This document shows, piece by piece, positions 1 through 4,901 of a DNA stretch of 5,352 nucleotides. Location of the stretch: contig JADFLN010000096.1 of assembly GCA_022564385.1 (NCBI GenBank), positions 1 to 5,352 of the forward strand, in the 5' to 3' direction. The DNA is from Nitrososphaerota archaeon (GTDB lineage Archaea; Thermoproteota; Nitrososphaeria; Nitrososphaerales; Nitrosopumilaceae). Each line of letters begins with the position of its first letter. The stretch's first letter is position 1. The translations under genes were made by a program, and so were the position numbers. The notes beneath the pieces are model-generated. The model saw only the letters and a program-made list of their open reading frames with translations, was not told the DNA's origin and did not search any database.

Positions 1-161
1 ACACTGGAAGATTAGCTGACTTGATTGATCTAGTTAGTCTTGTAAAAAGAGGTGCGATAAATCCAGTTGTATCTAAAACTTTCAAACTAAAAGATGCAAA
101 CAAGGCATTAGAGCAACTAAAGGCAGGTAAAATTATTGGCAGAGCAGTAATCAATCCTTGA
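1..161 (+). CDS. C-terminal end of a zinc-type alcohol dehydrogenase/reductase (MDR family), partial
   Basis: Reading in the frame that begins at base 3, an open frame of 52 residues runs to a TGA at 159-161. The peptide includes LADLIDLVSLVKRGAINPVV, then FKLKDANKALEQLKAGKIIG, and ends RAVINP. This is the usual end of medium-chain dehydrogenase/reductases: the 'F.L.dAnkAle.lkaGki.GRaVi.P' block closes the catalytic domain after the Rossmann domain. The family carries out NAD(P)-dependent oxidation or reduction of alcohols, aldehydes or quinones. The zinc ligands and cofactor site lie outside the window, so substrate and zinc dependence cannot be judged. It converges on the minus-strand gene ending at 267, and the 105 bases between them hold no gene. 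Family-level confidence is good; the exact enzyme is unknown. Confidence 0.75.
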   Translation, partial: TGRLADLIDLVSLVKRGAINPVVSKTFKLKDANKALEQLKAGKIIGRAVINP

Positions 162-266
162 GAAATGAACTCATGATTGGATATTATTTTATCAAATAAA
201 CATTCCAAACATGATATTGTTGTTTTAACAAAAATAATATTTAGTTAATGATTAATTGTTTAAATC

Positions 267-473
267 TTAATATTCTATTTTGGAATCTGATACGAGTTCT
301 ATTGTTTTATCTATAGATGTCTCTTTTGGTAATAATAAAATTAAAGTGTATTGAGACGTTAGCGATTTTACTATCATGATGCTTCTTTTTAAAATATTGA
401 CTGTTATTGACAATCCTCCAAATTCTTCATCAAATTCTACAATTTTAAATCGAAGTGCTACCTTTCTTGTCAT
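267..473 (-). CDS. 68-residue protein matching the C-terminal half of the DUF6659-like family
   Basis: ATG start at 473, TAA stop at 267. There is no signal peptide or membrane segment. From VALRFKIVEFDEEFGGL onward it aligns without large gaps to residues 58-117 of the intact DUF6659-like protein at 744-1127 (ALR, then an acidic helix, a Gly turn, and two beta strands rich in V/I/L). It aligns even better with the frameshifted copy at 1574-1799, with roughly 20 identities over 53 positions without gaps, including GGL.ITVN and IVK. The N-terminal half of the family is missing. The frame stays open upstream to about 535 but does not restore that half. It is therefore either a short family form or a 5'-truncated relic that still reads open. 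Its interior (335-387) is repeated in inverted orientation at 1822-1874. Function is unknown. Confidence 0.6.
   Translation of the reverse strand: MTRKVALRFKIVEFDEEFGGLSITVNILKRSIMIVKSLTSQYTLILLLPKETSIDKTIELVSDSKIEY
335..387. repeat. Left arm of a 53-base imperfect inverted repeat
   Basis: The partner is 1822-1874 in opposite orientation, identical at 46 of 53 positions (335-355 pairs perfectly with 1854-1874). This arm is inside the 68-residue gene (267-473). The repeat is best explained by duplication and inversion of the gene segment. The arms have no flanking target duplication or transposase that I can see. Confidence 0.65.
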
Positions 474-606
474 CCTTTCAAATACCTGCAGTGATTGCAG
501 TGGATGTAGATTATTCCAGAAATAGCATTTTACTCAATGATGAATATTGTAATTTACCAAGCAAGTAAGTTTCTAATTTTTTATTAAATCATACTTTTTT
601 AAAAAA
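474..606. other. Gene-free spacer between the 68-residue gene and the zinc-finger gene, with a short CTGCA inverted repeat
   Basis: No coding feature is supported here. Just upstream of the 68-residue gene, positions 486-500 form a perfect inverted repeat CTGCA-GTGAT-TGCAG. Read on the minus strand, the same bases give a tandem 'CACTGCA' twice (CCACTGCAATCACTGCAG), ending about 13 bases before the ATG. It could be a small regulator site or chance. The right part (571-606) is T/A rich on both strands and may serve as a transcription end for the zinc-finger gene. Confidence 0.3.
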
Positions 607-744
607 TCAAAATTGTTTTTTATTTTTTTTCCTACTGTTTAGTTCTCTGTTTCTTTCAAGACTTGAATGAACTTCTACATGTTCGTAAAGATTTTCTTTA
701 GTTTCAAAGATTTGCTCACAATAATAGCATTGATTGATCTCCAT
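607..744 (-). CDS. Small C2H2 zinc-finger protein, 45 residues
   Basis: ATG at 744-742, TGA at 609-607. Almost half the protein is one classic C2H2 finger with spacing C-X2-C-X12-H-X3-H. The ligands are Cys6 and Cys9 (in CYYC), His22 and His26 (in EHVEVH), with the hydrophobic positions Phe13 and Leu19 in their canonical places. The remainder, SSLERNRELNSRKKNKKQF, is strongly basic and would suit nucleic-acid contact. A single finger can bind DNA, RNA or protein; which applies here cannot be read from the sequence. The start codon overlaps the stop of the upstream DUF6659-like gene (TGATG, one shared base), so the two are probably co-transcribed and translationally coupled. GGTG directly before the ATG matches the archaeal anti-Shine-Dalgarno but sits very close to the start. 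Tiny one-finger proteins of this kind are common in Thaumarchaeota. Confidence 0.8.
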   Translation of the reverse strand: MEINQCYYCEQIFETKENLYEHVEVHSSLERNRELNSRKKNKKQF

Positions 745-1127
745 CACCTATTTTGATTCTTTTTTTGACTGTCAATATTTTTAATAATTTTAAGAGGTAA
801 TTCTATCAGGTTTACACCAGAATATGTTGCAACATAAAGAAAATCAGTCTTTATTGGAAAACTCATTCCAACATGTTCTTTCCTTATTGTCATGGAATAT
901 TTCACTTTGCCTAATTGATCTTCAAAATCCTTTCGCATTCTAACTCGTAAAGCCAATTCCATAAACAACATCTCTTCATCTTTTTCATTGACCATGTGCC
1001 CATCTTTTTTCATTTTAGATGCTACTAGTCGCCCTCTTTCATTTATCACACCCGCAAATCTGATTTTTTTATCTAAATTTTTTACATCTTGGCATAAAAT
1101 ATGATAATTATAGATTACATTTGACAA
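744..1127 (-). CDS. DUF6659-like protein, 127 residues, possible roadblock/LC7-type fold
   Basis: This full-length, soluble protein belongs to a small family common in ammonia-oxidising archaea that I recall as DUF6659 (name not verified). Visible elements are an N-terminal helix (residues 7-18), a strand-turn-strand 'KIRFAGVINERGRLVAS' (21-37), a charged loop, a helix 'EEMLFMELALRVRMRKDFED' (51-70), then strands 'GKVKYSMTIRKEHVGMSFPI' (73-92) and 'DFLYVATYSG' (95-104), and a final helix (106-117). This order resembles roadblock/LC7 domains, but that is inference. The start is TTG at 1127: a TAG lies nine codons upstream with no ATG or GTG between, and GGAG lies a few bases before the TTG. 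A TATA box at 1160-1170 fits a short leader. It overlaps the zinc-finger gene downstream by one base. Three decayed or shortened relatives lie within 1 kb. The biological role is unknown. Confidence 0.75.
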   Translation of the reverse strand: MSNVIYNYHILCQDVKNLDKKIRFAGVINERGRLVASKMKKDGHMVNEKDEEMLFMELALRVRMRKDFEDQLGKVKYSMTIRKEHVGMSFPIKTDFLYVATYSGVNLIELPLKIIKNIDSQKKNQNR

Positions 1128-1159
1128 AATACTCCATCCATGATAATACTATGCAAGAA

Positions 1160-1170
1160 TTATATTTAAT
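1160..1170 (-). promoter_or_regulatory. TATA box of the DUF6659-like/zinc-finger unit
   Basis: On the minus strand the bases read ATTAAATATAA, close to the archaeal box A consensus. Transcription would start about 25 bases downstream, near 1140. That leaves a leader of roughly a dozen bases containing GGAG (about 1132-1135) before the TTG start at 1127. One arm of an 11-base inverted repeat (1174-1184) lies immediately upstream. Confidence 0.55.
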
Positions 1171-1173
1171 CTC

Positions 1174-1221
1174 ATTTCCAAATTCACTGTAATGCAATGT
1201 ATTTAATTTTAATTTGGAAAT
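1174..1221. repeat. 11-base perfect inverted repeat flanking two mirrored TATA-like elements
   Basis: ATTTCCAAATT at 1174-1184 and AATTTGGAAAT at 1211-1221 are perfect reverse complements separated by 26 bases. The likeness continues outward. Reading out from each arm gives GAGATTAAATATAATTC on the left (minus strand) and ATAGTTAAATAAAATATT on the right (plus strand), so each arm is followed by a TATA-like element pointing away from the centre. The left element serves the DUF6659-like unit. The right one (about 1226-1236) faces no intact gene. This could be a duplicated, inverted promoter or a divergent operator. Confidence 0.45.
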
Positions 1222-1320
1222 ATAGTTAAATAAAATATTTGATAAAAAATAAGTATGCTGATTCAATAACTGTCAGACTTGTAGTCAGCTGAAATATATA
1301 AAATCTCAGCAACAAAAAAT
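1222..1320. other. Gene-free AT-rich stretch
   Basis: No ORF of coding character was found on either strand. Several short GCTGA/TCAGC complements occur between 1256 and 1310, but none makes a strong stem. A plus-strand TATA-like sequence (about 1226-1236) has no gene behind it, since the first ATG (1256) opens only four codons. It is probably degenerate intergenic DNA. Confidence 0.4.
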
Positions 1321-1484
1321 CTAGATTTCACGAATTTTAGAAACATCATAGGTTTCTGCATCATTCCAAATATAATCAAAATAATCTATGCCCAATTATG
1401 AAATTCTGGATTATCACTAATGAATACATTAAATGATGTTTCAATTTGATGATTTGAGATGAAAATTTTGACTCGTAGAAACAT
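1321..1484 (-). pseudogene. Decayed gene with a one-base frameshift; C-terminal part of an unidentified protein
   Basis: From an ATG at 1484 the frame reads MFLRVKIFISNHQIE, then TSFNVFISDNPEFHNWA, and stops at TAG 1386-1388. One frame over, starting exactly at 1386, it continues DYFDYIWNDAETYDVSKIRE and ends at TAG 1321-1323. Joined with one base restored, the two halves give '..DNPEFHNWAxDYFDYIWNDAE..DVSKIREI', a continuous amphipathic sequence. It resembles the C-terminal end of archaeal winged-helix or sensory regulators, where a 'W....F.Y.W..A' helix ends the domain, but I cannot name the family. The break is not in a homopolymer, and there is no N-terminal domain upstream (a TAA lies three codons before the ATG). 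Genuine decay is therefore more likely than a sequencing error. Confidence 0.4.
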
Positions 1485-1573
1485 TATTGATTATTTTAAA
1501 GAATAATGGATGATTTCAAGTTAGTAATTTAGATTCCAAGTTCCAGTACCTGATAATGTTGTCACAAAGTTAC
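1485..1573. other. Gene-free stretch with ambiguous coding-like frames
   Basis: Both strands have short stop-free stretches here with protein-like composition. On the minus strand 1613-1521 encodes a peptide ending LSGTGTWNLNY. On the plus strand 1525-1642 contains FQVPVPDNVVTKLL. Neither has a good start, a ribosome binding site or a full-length family match, and they overlap each other and the decayed DUF6659-like copy. I treat the stretch as relic sequence with no supportable gene. Confidence 0.3.
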
Positions 1574-1799
1574 TTACAGATAAAACCACGAATAACAAGT
1601 ATGGATCAATATTTTATTCTTGTATAATATGCTCATCGCATTAAAAACACTACTAGTCTTCCATGGAACTATAACAATTAAAAAAATGATCTGTTTCTAT
1701 CATCTTTACTATCAGATCTTTTTCTTTGAAAACATTAACTGTTATTCTTAGTCCACCTAATTGTTTGTGAAATTCTGACATGGAAAATCGCGCTGACAC
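1574..1799 (-). pseudogene. Frameshifted, 5'-truncated DUF6659-like copy
   Basis: Beginning at a GTG (1799), directly after an in-frame TGA, the frame reads MSARFSMSEFHKQLGGLRIT then VNVFKEKDLIVKMIETDHFF and stops at 1653. The seven-A run at 1680-1686 (T7 on the coding strand) marks a break. Dropping one base gives ..DHFLIVIVPWKTSSVFNAMS.ILYKNKI, which continues to a TAA at 1574. The repaired product aligns without gaps to the 68-residue protein at 267-473 (GGL.ITVN, IVK, a 'LI..VP' strand and a T-S turn all in register, about 20 identities in 53 positions). The N-terminal half of the family is absent, as it is in the 68-residue protein. Either this is a decaying duplicate, or the T7 length is a sequencing error in a short intact gene. 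The match ends near 1600; the last residues before the stop may be read-through. Confidence 0.6.
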
Positions 1800-1811
1800 T
1801 CATACCAAAAA

Positions 1812-1879
1812 AATGTTAATCAAGAATCATTATGATAATACAATCACTAACTGCTCAATACACTTTAATTTTATATTAA
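1812..1879 (+). pseudogene. Plus-strand fragment of a DUF6659-like gene
   Basis: Positions 1823-1879 read RIIMIIQSLTAQYTLILY followed by TAA. This matches RSIMIVKSLTSQYTLILLL inside the 68-residue protein (minus strand, 267-473). The DNA agrees at 46 of 53 positions between 1822-1874 and the reverse complement of 335-387, with 21 in a row identical. Three of the seven differences are silent. Upstream, ATGTTAATCA also resembles the parent (its ILK codons) but is out of frame by one base, and no start or longer frame exists. It is a short inverted relic lying next to a minus-strand relic of the same family. Confidence 0.6.
1822..1874. repeat. Right arm of a 53-base imperfect inverted repeat
   Basis: This is the reverse-complement partner of 335-387, with seven mismatches. 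It lies between the decayed DUF6659-like copy (1574-1799) and the end of the metalloprotease gene (1906). The span between arms is about 1.43 kb and contains the zinc-finger and intact DUF6659-like genes. Confidence 0.65.
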
Positions 1880-1905
1880 AATCACAAAATATCAAATTTA
1901 TATAT

Positions 1906-3660
1906 TCATGAAAAACTTAAAGATTTTATAAAATGCTGTAAGTCTTCATGATGTCTATCAAAATCATCTTTTTCTCCTTCAATTAACACCTTCAATGTAG
2001 TATCTTTTTCGGGAATTGTTACCAAAAACATTGTCTTTTCAACACTATTTCCATCAGAAAACGTCATAACACTGCCTGTTTTTAAGAAATAAACATCATC
2101 TAAAAACTCTGCAAGATTTACAGTGTGTTGTTCACATGAAAATCCAGAATTCTCAAGAGTCAGATTAAAACAAAACCTCGCATGATCATTAACAAGTTTT
2201 GATAGATATTCCTCATCTGAAAGTCCACCATATCCTAAATCATCATAAAATCGTATCACCTGTATTGATAAACTTGAAAATTCATTGGGAGTAATTTCAA
2301 GAATCATATCTGCACCTGAAATTTGAGTCAAGTTATCTTCAAGATTCCACTCAGATGGAAATTCAAAAGAAAAACTATGTTGATTGTTTGTATACGTTTT
2401 AAAACTTGTATCTAATGTTTTATTTTTTTTATTTGCAGGTTGGATTTTACCATCATCAAAATATTTCGTTCCCCTTTGATCTATAGATAAAATATTTGGT
2501 GAACCAAAACCATCTTCACCATACATGACAGTAATTGCTTTTATGTCTAGTTTAGATGGAGTTGATTGAACATCTGTCTTATCACAAGTTCCACTACACA
2601 TTAAATCATTGTCTATATTCATTGCATGTTCTAAACCTAATGCATGACCAAATTCATGAGATGCAGCATATTGTACAACTTGTTTAGGTAATAATTTTTC
2701 AGGATTGCATGGATCTGAAAAACTAACCATGTTAGTAATGTATCCTTGGGTGTGAAAAATTCCAAAATCAGTTATTCCCAAATAATGATTATTGCATGAT
2801 TCTTCGCCACCTGAAGTAATTATTGTAAGTATGTCAAATTTTGATTTATCAAAAAATGAAATAGGTTCAGGTTCAACTGTGATGTTTATTTGCCAATTCC
2901 CTTCAGGAAACATCTCTTTAAGATTTAGTTCCCAAAGAAAGGTTCCCTCATGAACTGATGAAAGATATTTTTTTGCGTCTTCTTTTGAATCTGAATCTAC
3001 AGTTATCAAGACATTGATTTCATCTTTTTCCCAAAATGCCCCATGAAGTGAGATGTATCTCAAATCTGAAAAATCAGAAACATCACTAAAACTATTTTCT
3101 ATGGTGATGTTTATGATATCTTTACAGTTTAGACCACAAGTTGATGCTTGCTCATGTGTCTCTGAACCCTCAAAAATGGCATAGATTTCAGCGATATTAT
3201 CATTATCATCCACTAGATGTGCTCTCCATTGTGCCTGAAAATGACCTGATCTATCCACTATTGCAGTAACAAGAATGTCATCTAATCCTGGTGTATCATG
3301 ATCTTTAATGTGAATAACAAACCCTTCAGAAATCCCATTTTCAAGATATAATTCTCCACTAAATAATACAGTTTGTCCTTCACTTACCATTTTAGGCAAA
3401 GAATCCAAAGTTATTTGTGAAGTGAGTTTCTCATTATAATTTAGATTCATCACATCAAAAGTTTCATCAATTATTTTTTTATTTTTAAGGTATTGTATAC
3501 TATTTGTAATTTCTTCTAGTGTTATCTTGTTTTCATCATACCATGTTATCAAATTTGAAATCCAAGATGTATATTCTACTGCATAAGAATAATTTCCATT
3601 AAAAGAAAATGCAAAAACAACTAGAAAAATTAAAATTATATTTTTATTCAAAAATATCAA
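1906..3660 (-). CDS. Secreted metzincin-type zinc metalloprotease with C-terminal PsbP-like domain, 584 residues
   Basis: The signal peptide covers about residues 1-27 (hydrophobic IILIFLVVFAFSF, cleavage after SYA). Residues 30-64 carry a short 'W......WY....IT.EE....IQYL....II' module also seen at the right edge of the window. A beta-rich, probably Ig-like region spans about 83-175 and a further beta region about 180-275. The catalytic motif HEFGHALGLEH is at 335-345 (HExxHxxGxxH: zinc ligands His335, His339, His345; catalytic Glu336), followed by a likely Met-turn at Met354 (NDLMC). This pattern is that of metzincins, nearest the matrixin (M10) type. Residues 421-584 look like a PsbP-like domain opening with FSFEFPSEW. 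Eight cysteines fit extracellular disulfides. It should cleave proteins outside the membrane; the substrate is unknown. The start is TTG (3660) or a second TTG three codons on (3651), since no ATG lies near; it overlaps the upstream gene by 17 bases. No propeptide cysteine switch was recognised. Confidence 0.85.
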   Translation of the reverse strand: MIFLNKNIILIFLVVFAFSFNGNYSYAVEYTSWISNLITWYDENKITLEEITNSIQYLKNKKIIDETFDVMNLNYNEKLTSQITLDSLPKMVSEGQTVLFSGELYLENGISEGFVIHIKDHDTPGLDDILVTAIVDRSGHFQAQWRAHLVDDNDNIAEIYAIFEGSETHEQASTCGLNCKDIINITIENSFSDVSDFSDLRYISLHGAFWEKDEINVLITVDSDSKEDAKKYLSSVHEGTFLWELNLKEMFPEGNWQINITVEPEPISFFDKSKFDILTIITSGGEESCNNHYLGITDFGIFHTQGYITNMVSFSDPCNPEKLLPKQVVQYAASHEFGHALGLEHAMNIDNDLMCSGTCDKTDVQSTPSKLDIKAITVMYGEDGFGSPNILSIDQRGTKYFDDGKIQPANKKNKTLDTSFKTYTNNQHSFSFEFPSEWNLEDNLTQISGADMILEITPNEFSSLSIQVIRFYDDLGYGGLSDEEYLSKLVNDHARFCFNLTLENSGFSCEQHTVNLAEFLDDVYFLKTGSVMTFSDGNSVEKTMFLVTIPEKDTTLKVLIEGEKDDFDRHHEDLQHFIKSLSFS

Positions 3661-4315
3661 CTCTTAATTTATTTTCATTACAACCATAACATGAAGAATC
3701 ATCATTTTCATATCTTGGAAGTTTTCCATATTTATCAAAATATTTTTGAGTAGTTGCATCTGCAAAACCATACTTTACATTTAGATCATTTACCACTTTA
3801 ACTAATTCTTCTTTAGGCATTGAAACTAATTTAATATATAACAAATGTGCATCATGTCTACTCCCACCATCATCTACAAATTTTTCTACTATGGCATGAG
3901 TATCATGAATCTTTTTTTCTACATAATTAAATTGACCCCAATAGATATCATGATGAATTAAATTTACTCCTATGAGAAAATTTGAAAATGCTTTTCTAGA
4001 TGCATATTCTTCATATTTTTTGGTCATCTTTCCAAGTTTTTCTTGAAGATATTGTTCTGCAATTTTTCTTTGCTCGTCTATGACTTTTTCGTGTTCAGAT
4101 ATTACTGTTTTTCCTTCTTGAAGTTCTTTTAGAATTTTCTTTGATAGTTCAATTTGTTTTAAAATATGTTGAGCATTAAGATTATTTTGAATTTCTTTAC
4201 CATCAAACCGTGTAAATTTCTCTTCAATTGGTTCTGCAAATACTAGAGGCATTGGTAAAATCAATATTCCAAGTAACAAGATCCAAGCCTTGTTTTGTAG
4301 TGATTTTGTGCCCAT
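3644..4315 (-). CDS. Secreted coiled-coil protein, 223 residues, operon partner of the metalloprotease
   Basis: I do not recognise a named family. A signal peptide covers residues 1-27 (KAWILLLGILILPMPLVFA, then EP). A charged helical stretch, likely coiled coil, runs over about 42-106 and is rich in K, E and Q. A second helical part (107-180) contains the histidine-rich LIHHDIYWGQ and GGSRHDAHLL. The tail has a CYGC pair (Cys209, Cys212). The frame stays open upstream to an ATG at 4414, but I chose the ATG at 4315. That start gives a clean signal peptide, lies about 28 bases below a TATA box centred near 4343 as expected for near-leaderless archaeal mRNA, and avoids overlap with the divergent marR gene. 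It is the first gene of the operon, and its last codons contain the TTG start of the protease. It could be a chaperone, inhibitor or substrate-binding partner of the protease; this is inferred from context only. Confidence 0.75.
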   Translation of the reverse strand: MGTKSLQNKAWILLLGILILPMPLVFAEPIEEKFTRFDGKEIQNNLNAQHILKQIELSKKILKELQEGKTVISEHEKVIDEQRKIAEQYLQEKLGKMTKKYEEYASRKAFSNFLIGVNLIHHDIYWGQFNYVEKKIHDTHAIVEKFVDDGGSRHDAHLLYIKLVSMPKEELVKVVNDLNVKYGFADATTQKYFDKYGKLPRYENDDSSCYGCNENKLRVDIFE

Positions 4316-4338
4316 TAACAATGAAAATCGACAAAGAA

Positions 4339-4349
4339 TTATATAAATA
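4339..4349. promoter_or_regulatory. Shared TATA element of the divergent marR / protease operon promoters
   Basis: TTATATAAATA on the plus strand, reading TATTTATATAA on the minus strand, is a nearly symmetrical box A. Towards the right, initiation about 25 bases on (near 4368) would give marR a leader of about ten bases, and purine-rich AAAGAA at 4333-4338 could act as its TFB site. Towards the left, initiation near 4318 would give the coiled-coil gene (ATG 4315) an almost leaderless message. One element could serve both directions, or two overlapping boxes may be used. Confidence 0.55.
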
Positions 4350-4358
4350 AATAGCCAA

Positions 4359-4378
4359 CTAATTATTAGTATACTAAT
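4359..4378. promoter_or_regulatory. Overlapping palindromes, likely MarR autoregulatory operator
   Basis: CTAATTATTAG (4359-4369) is an 11-base palindrome with a single central base. It overlaps ATTAGTATACTAAT (4365-4378), a perfect 14-base palindrome. The half-site CTAAT/ATTAG therefore occurs three times. The site covers the predicted marR transcription start and touches its ATG (4377), where a bound dimer would block transcription. It lies about 40-60 bases upstream of the predicted start of the protease operon, so effects on that side could be repression or activation. MarR dimers typically bind such AT-rich dyads in their own promoters. Confidence 0.55.
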
Positions 4379-4847
4379 GAATATTAAAGTAAATTTGGAT
4401 CCAAAAAATAGCATAGGCTTAATCGTGAAATCTACTGAAAAAGCAATTGGTTATGTGTTAGATCAAGAAATCAAAGAAAAATGCGGGATTACGGGAGGGC
4501 AATGGAAGATTGTTATAGCTTTGGCAATTCAAGACGGAATGTCCCAAAAAGAACTCGCTGATATGATTTTTGTAGAAACTCCTACTTTGGTATCTCTTCT
4601 AGACAAGATGGAAAAGACTGGTTTGATTAAACGTCAATCAGATTCCAAAGACAGACGTACAAACAAAATTCTTCTTACATCAAAAGCAAAAAAGCAATCA
4701 CCAGAAATAGTTGAATGTATTTTAGATATTCGAAATGTAATTACAAAAAATATTTCAAAAAATGAAATTAAAACTACAAAAAATACTCTTAAAATAATGA
4801 CACAAAATGCAGAAAGTTTTATGAAACAAAAGAAAGTTAATGACTAA
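4377..4847 (+). CDS. MarR-family winged-helix transcriptional regulator, 156 residues
   Basis: The length is normal for the family. An N-terminal helix (about 11-33) and a C-terminal helix (about 106-150) should form the dimer interface. The DNA-binding domain is clear: 'WKIVIALAIQDGMSQKELAD' (43-62), recognition helix 'ETPTLVSLLDKMEKTGLI' (67-84), and a wing with the family signature DSKDRR (89-94) followed by KILLTSKAKK. MarR proteins bind palindromic sites as dimers and release them when a small ligand or oxidation changes the dimer. No Cys is placed for obvious redox sensing (Cys36 and Cys114 only). ATG 4377 is preceded by a TATA box and an operator-like dyad. It is divergent from the secreted coiled-coil/metalloprotease operon, which is its most likely target. 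The ligand is unknown. Confidence 0.9.
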   Translation: MNIKVNLDPKNSIGLIVKSTEKAIGYVLDQEIKEKCGITGGQWKIVIALAIQDGMSQKELADMIFVETPTLVSLLDKMEKTGLIKRQSDSKDRRTNKILLTSKAKKQSPEIVECILDIRNVITKNISKNEIKTTKNTLKIMTQNAESFMKQKKVND

Positions 4848-4901
4848 AAATTAATGAAAAAAATTTGATCATTTATTATGATTGATCTGGTCTAAATTTG
4901 A

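Noticed and set aside
540..587. 15-residue plus-strand ORF starting at ATG 540
   Set aside because: Too short, no promoter or ribosome binding site, and composition matches the AT-rich spacer.
1525..1642. Plus-strand open frame containing FQVPVPDNVVTKLL and the opposite-strand frame ending LSGTGTWNLNY (1613-1521)
   Set aside because: Both look protein-like but overlap each other and the DUF6659-like relic, lack starts, and match nothing I recognise.
2624..2660. Archaemetzincin assignment for the protease
   Set aside because: The motif continues to His345 after GLE and the following cysteines do not follow the archaemetzincin C-X4-C-X-M spacing; the metzincin/matrixin pattern fits better.
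4316..4414. N-terminal extension of the coiled-coil protein to an ATG at 4414 (33 extra residues)
   Set aside because: It would overlap the marR start, its operator and the TATA box, and add a second hydrophobic stretch before a clean signal peptide that begins at the ATG at 4315.
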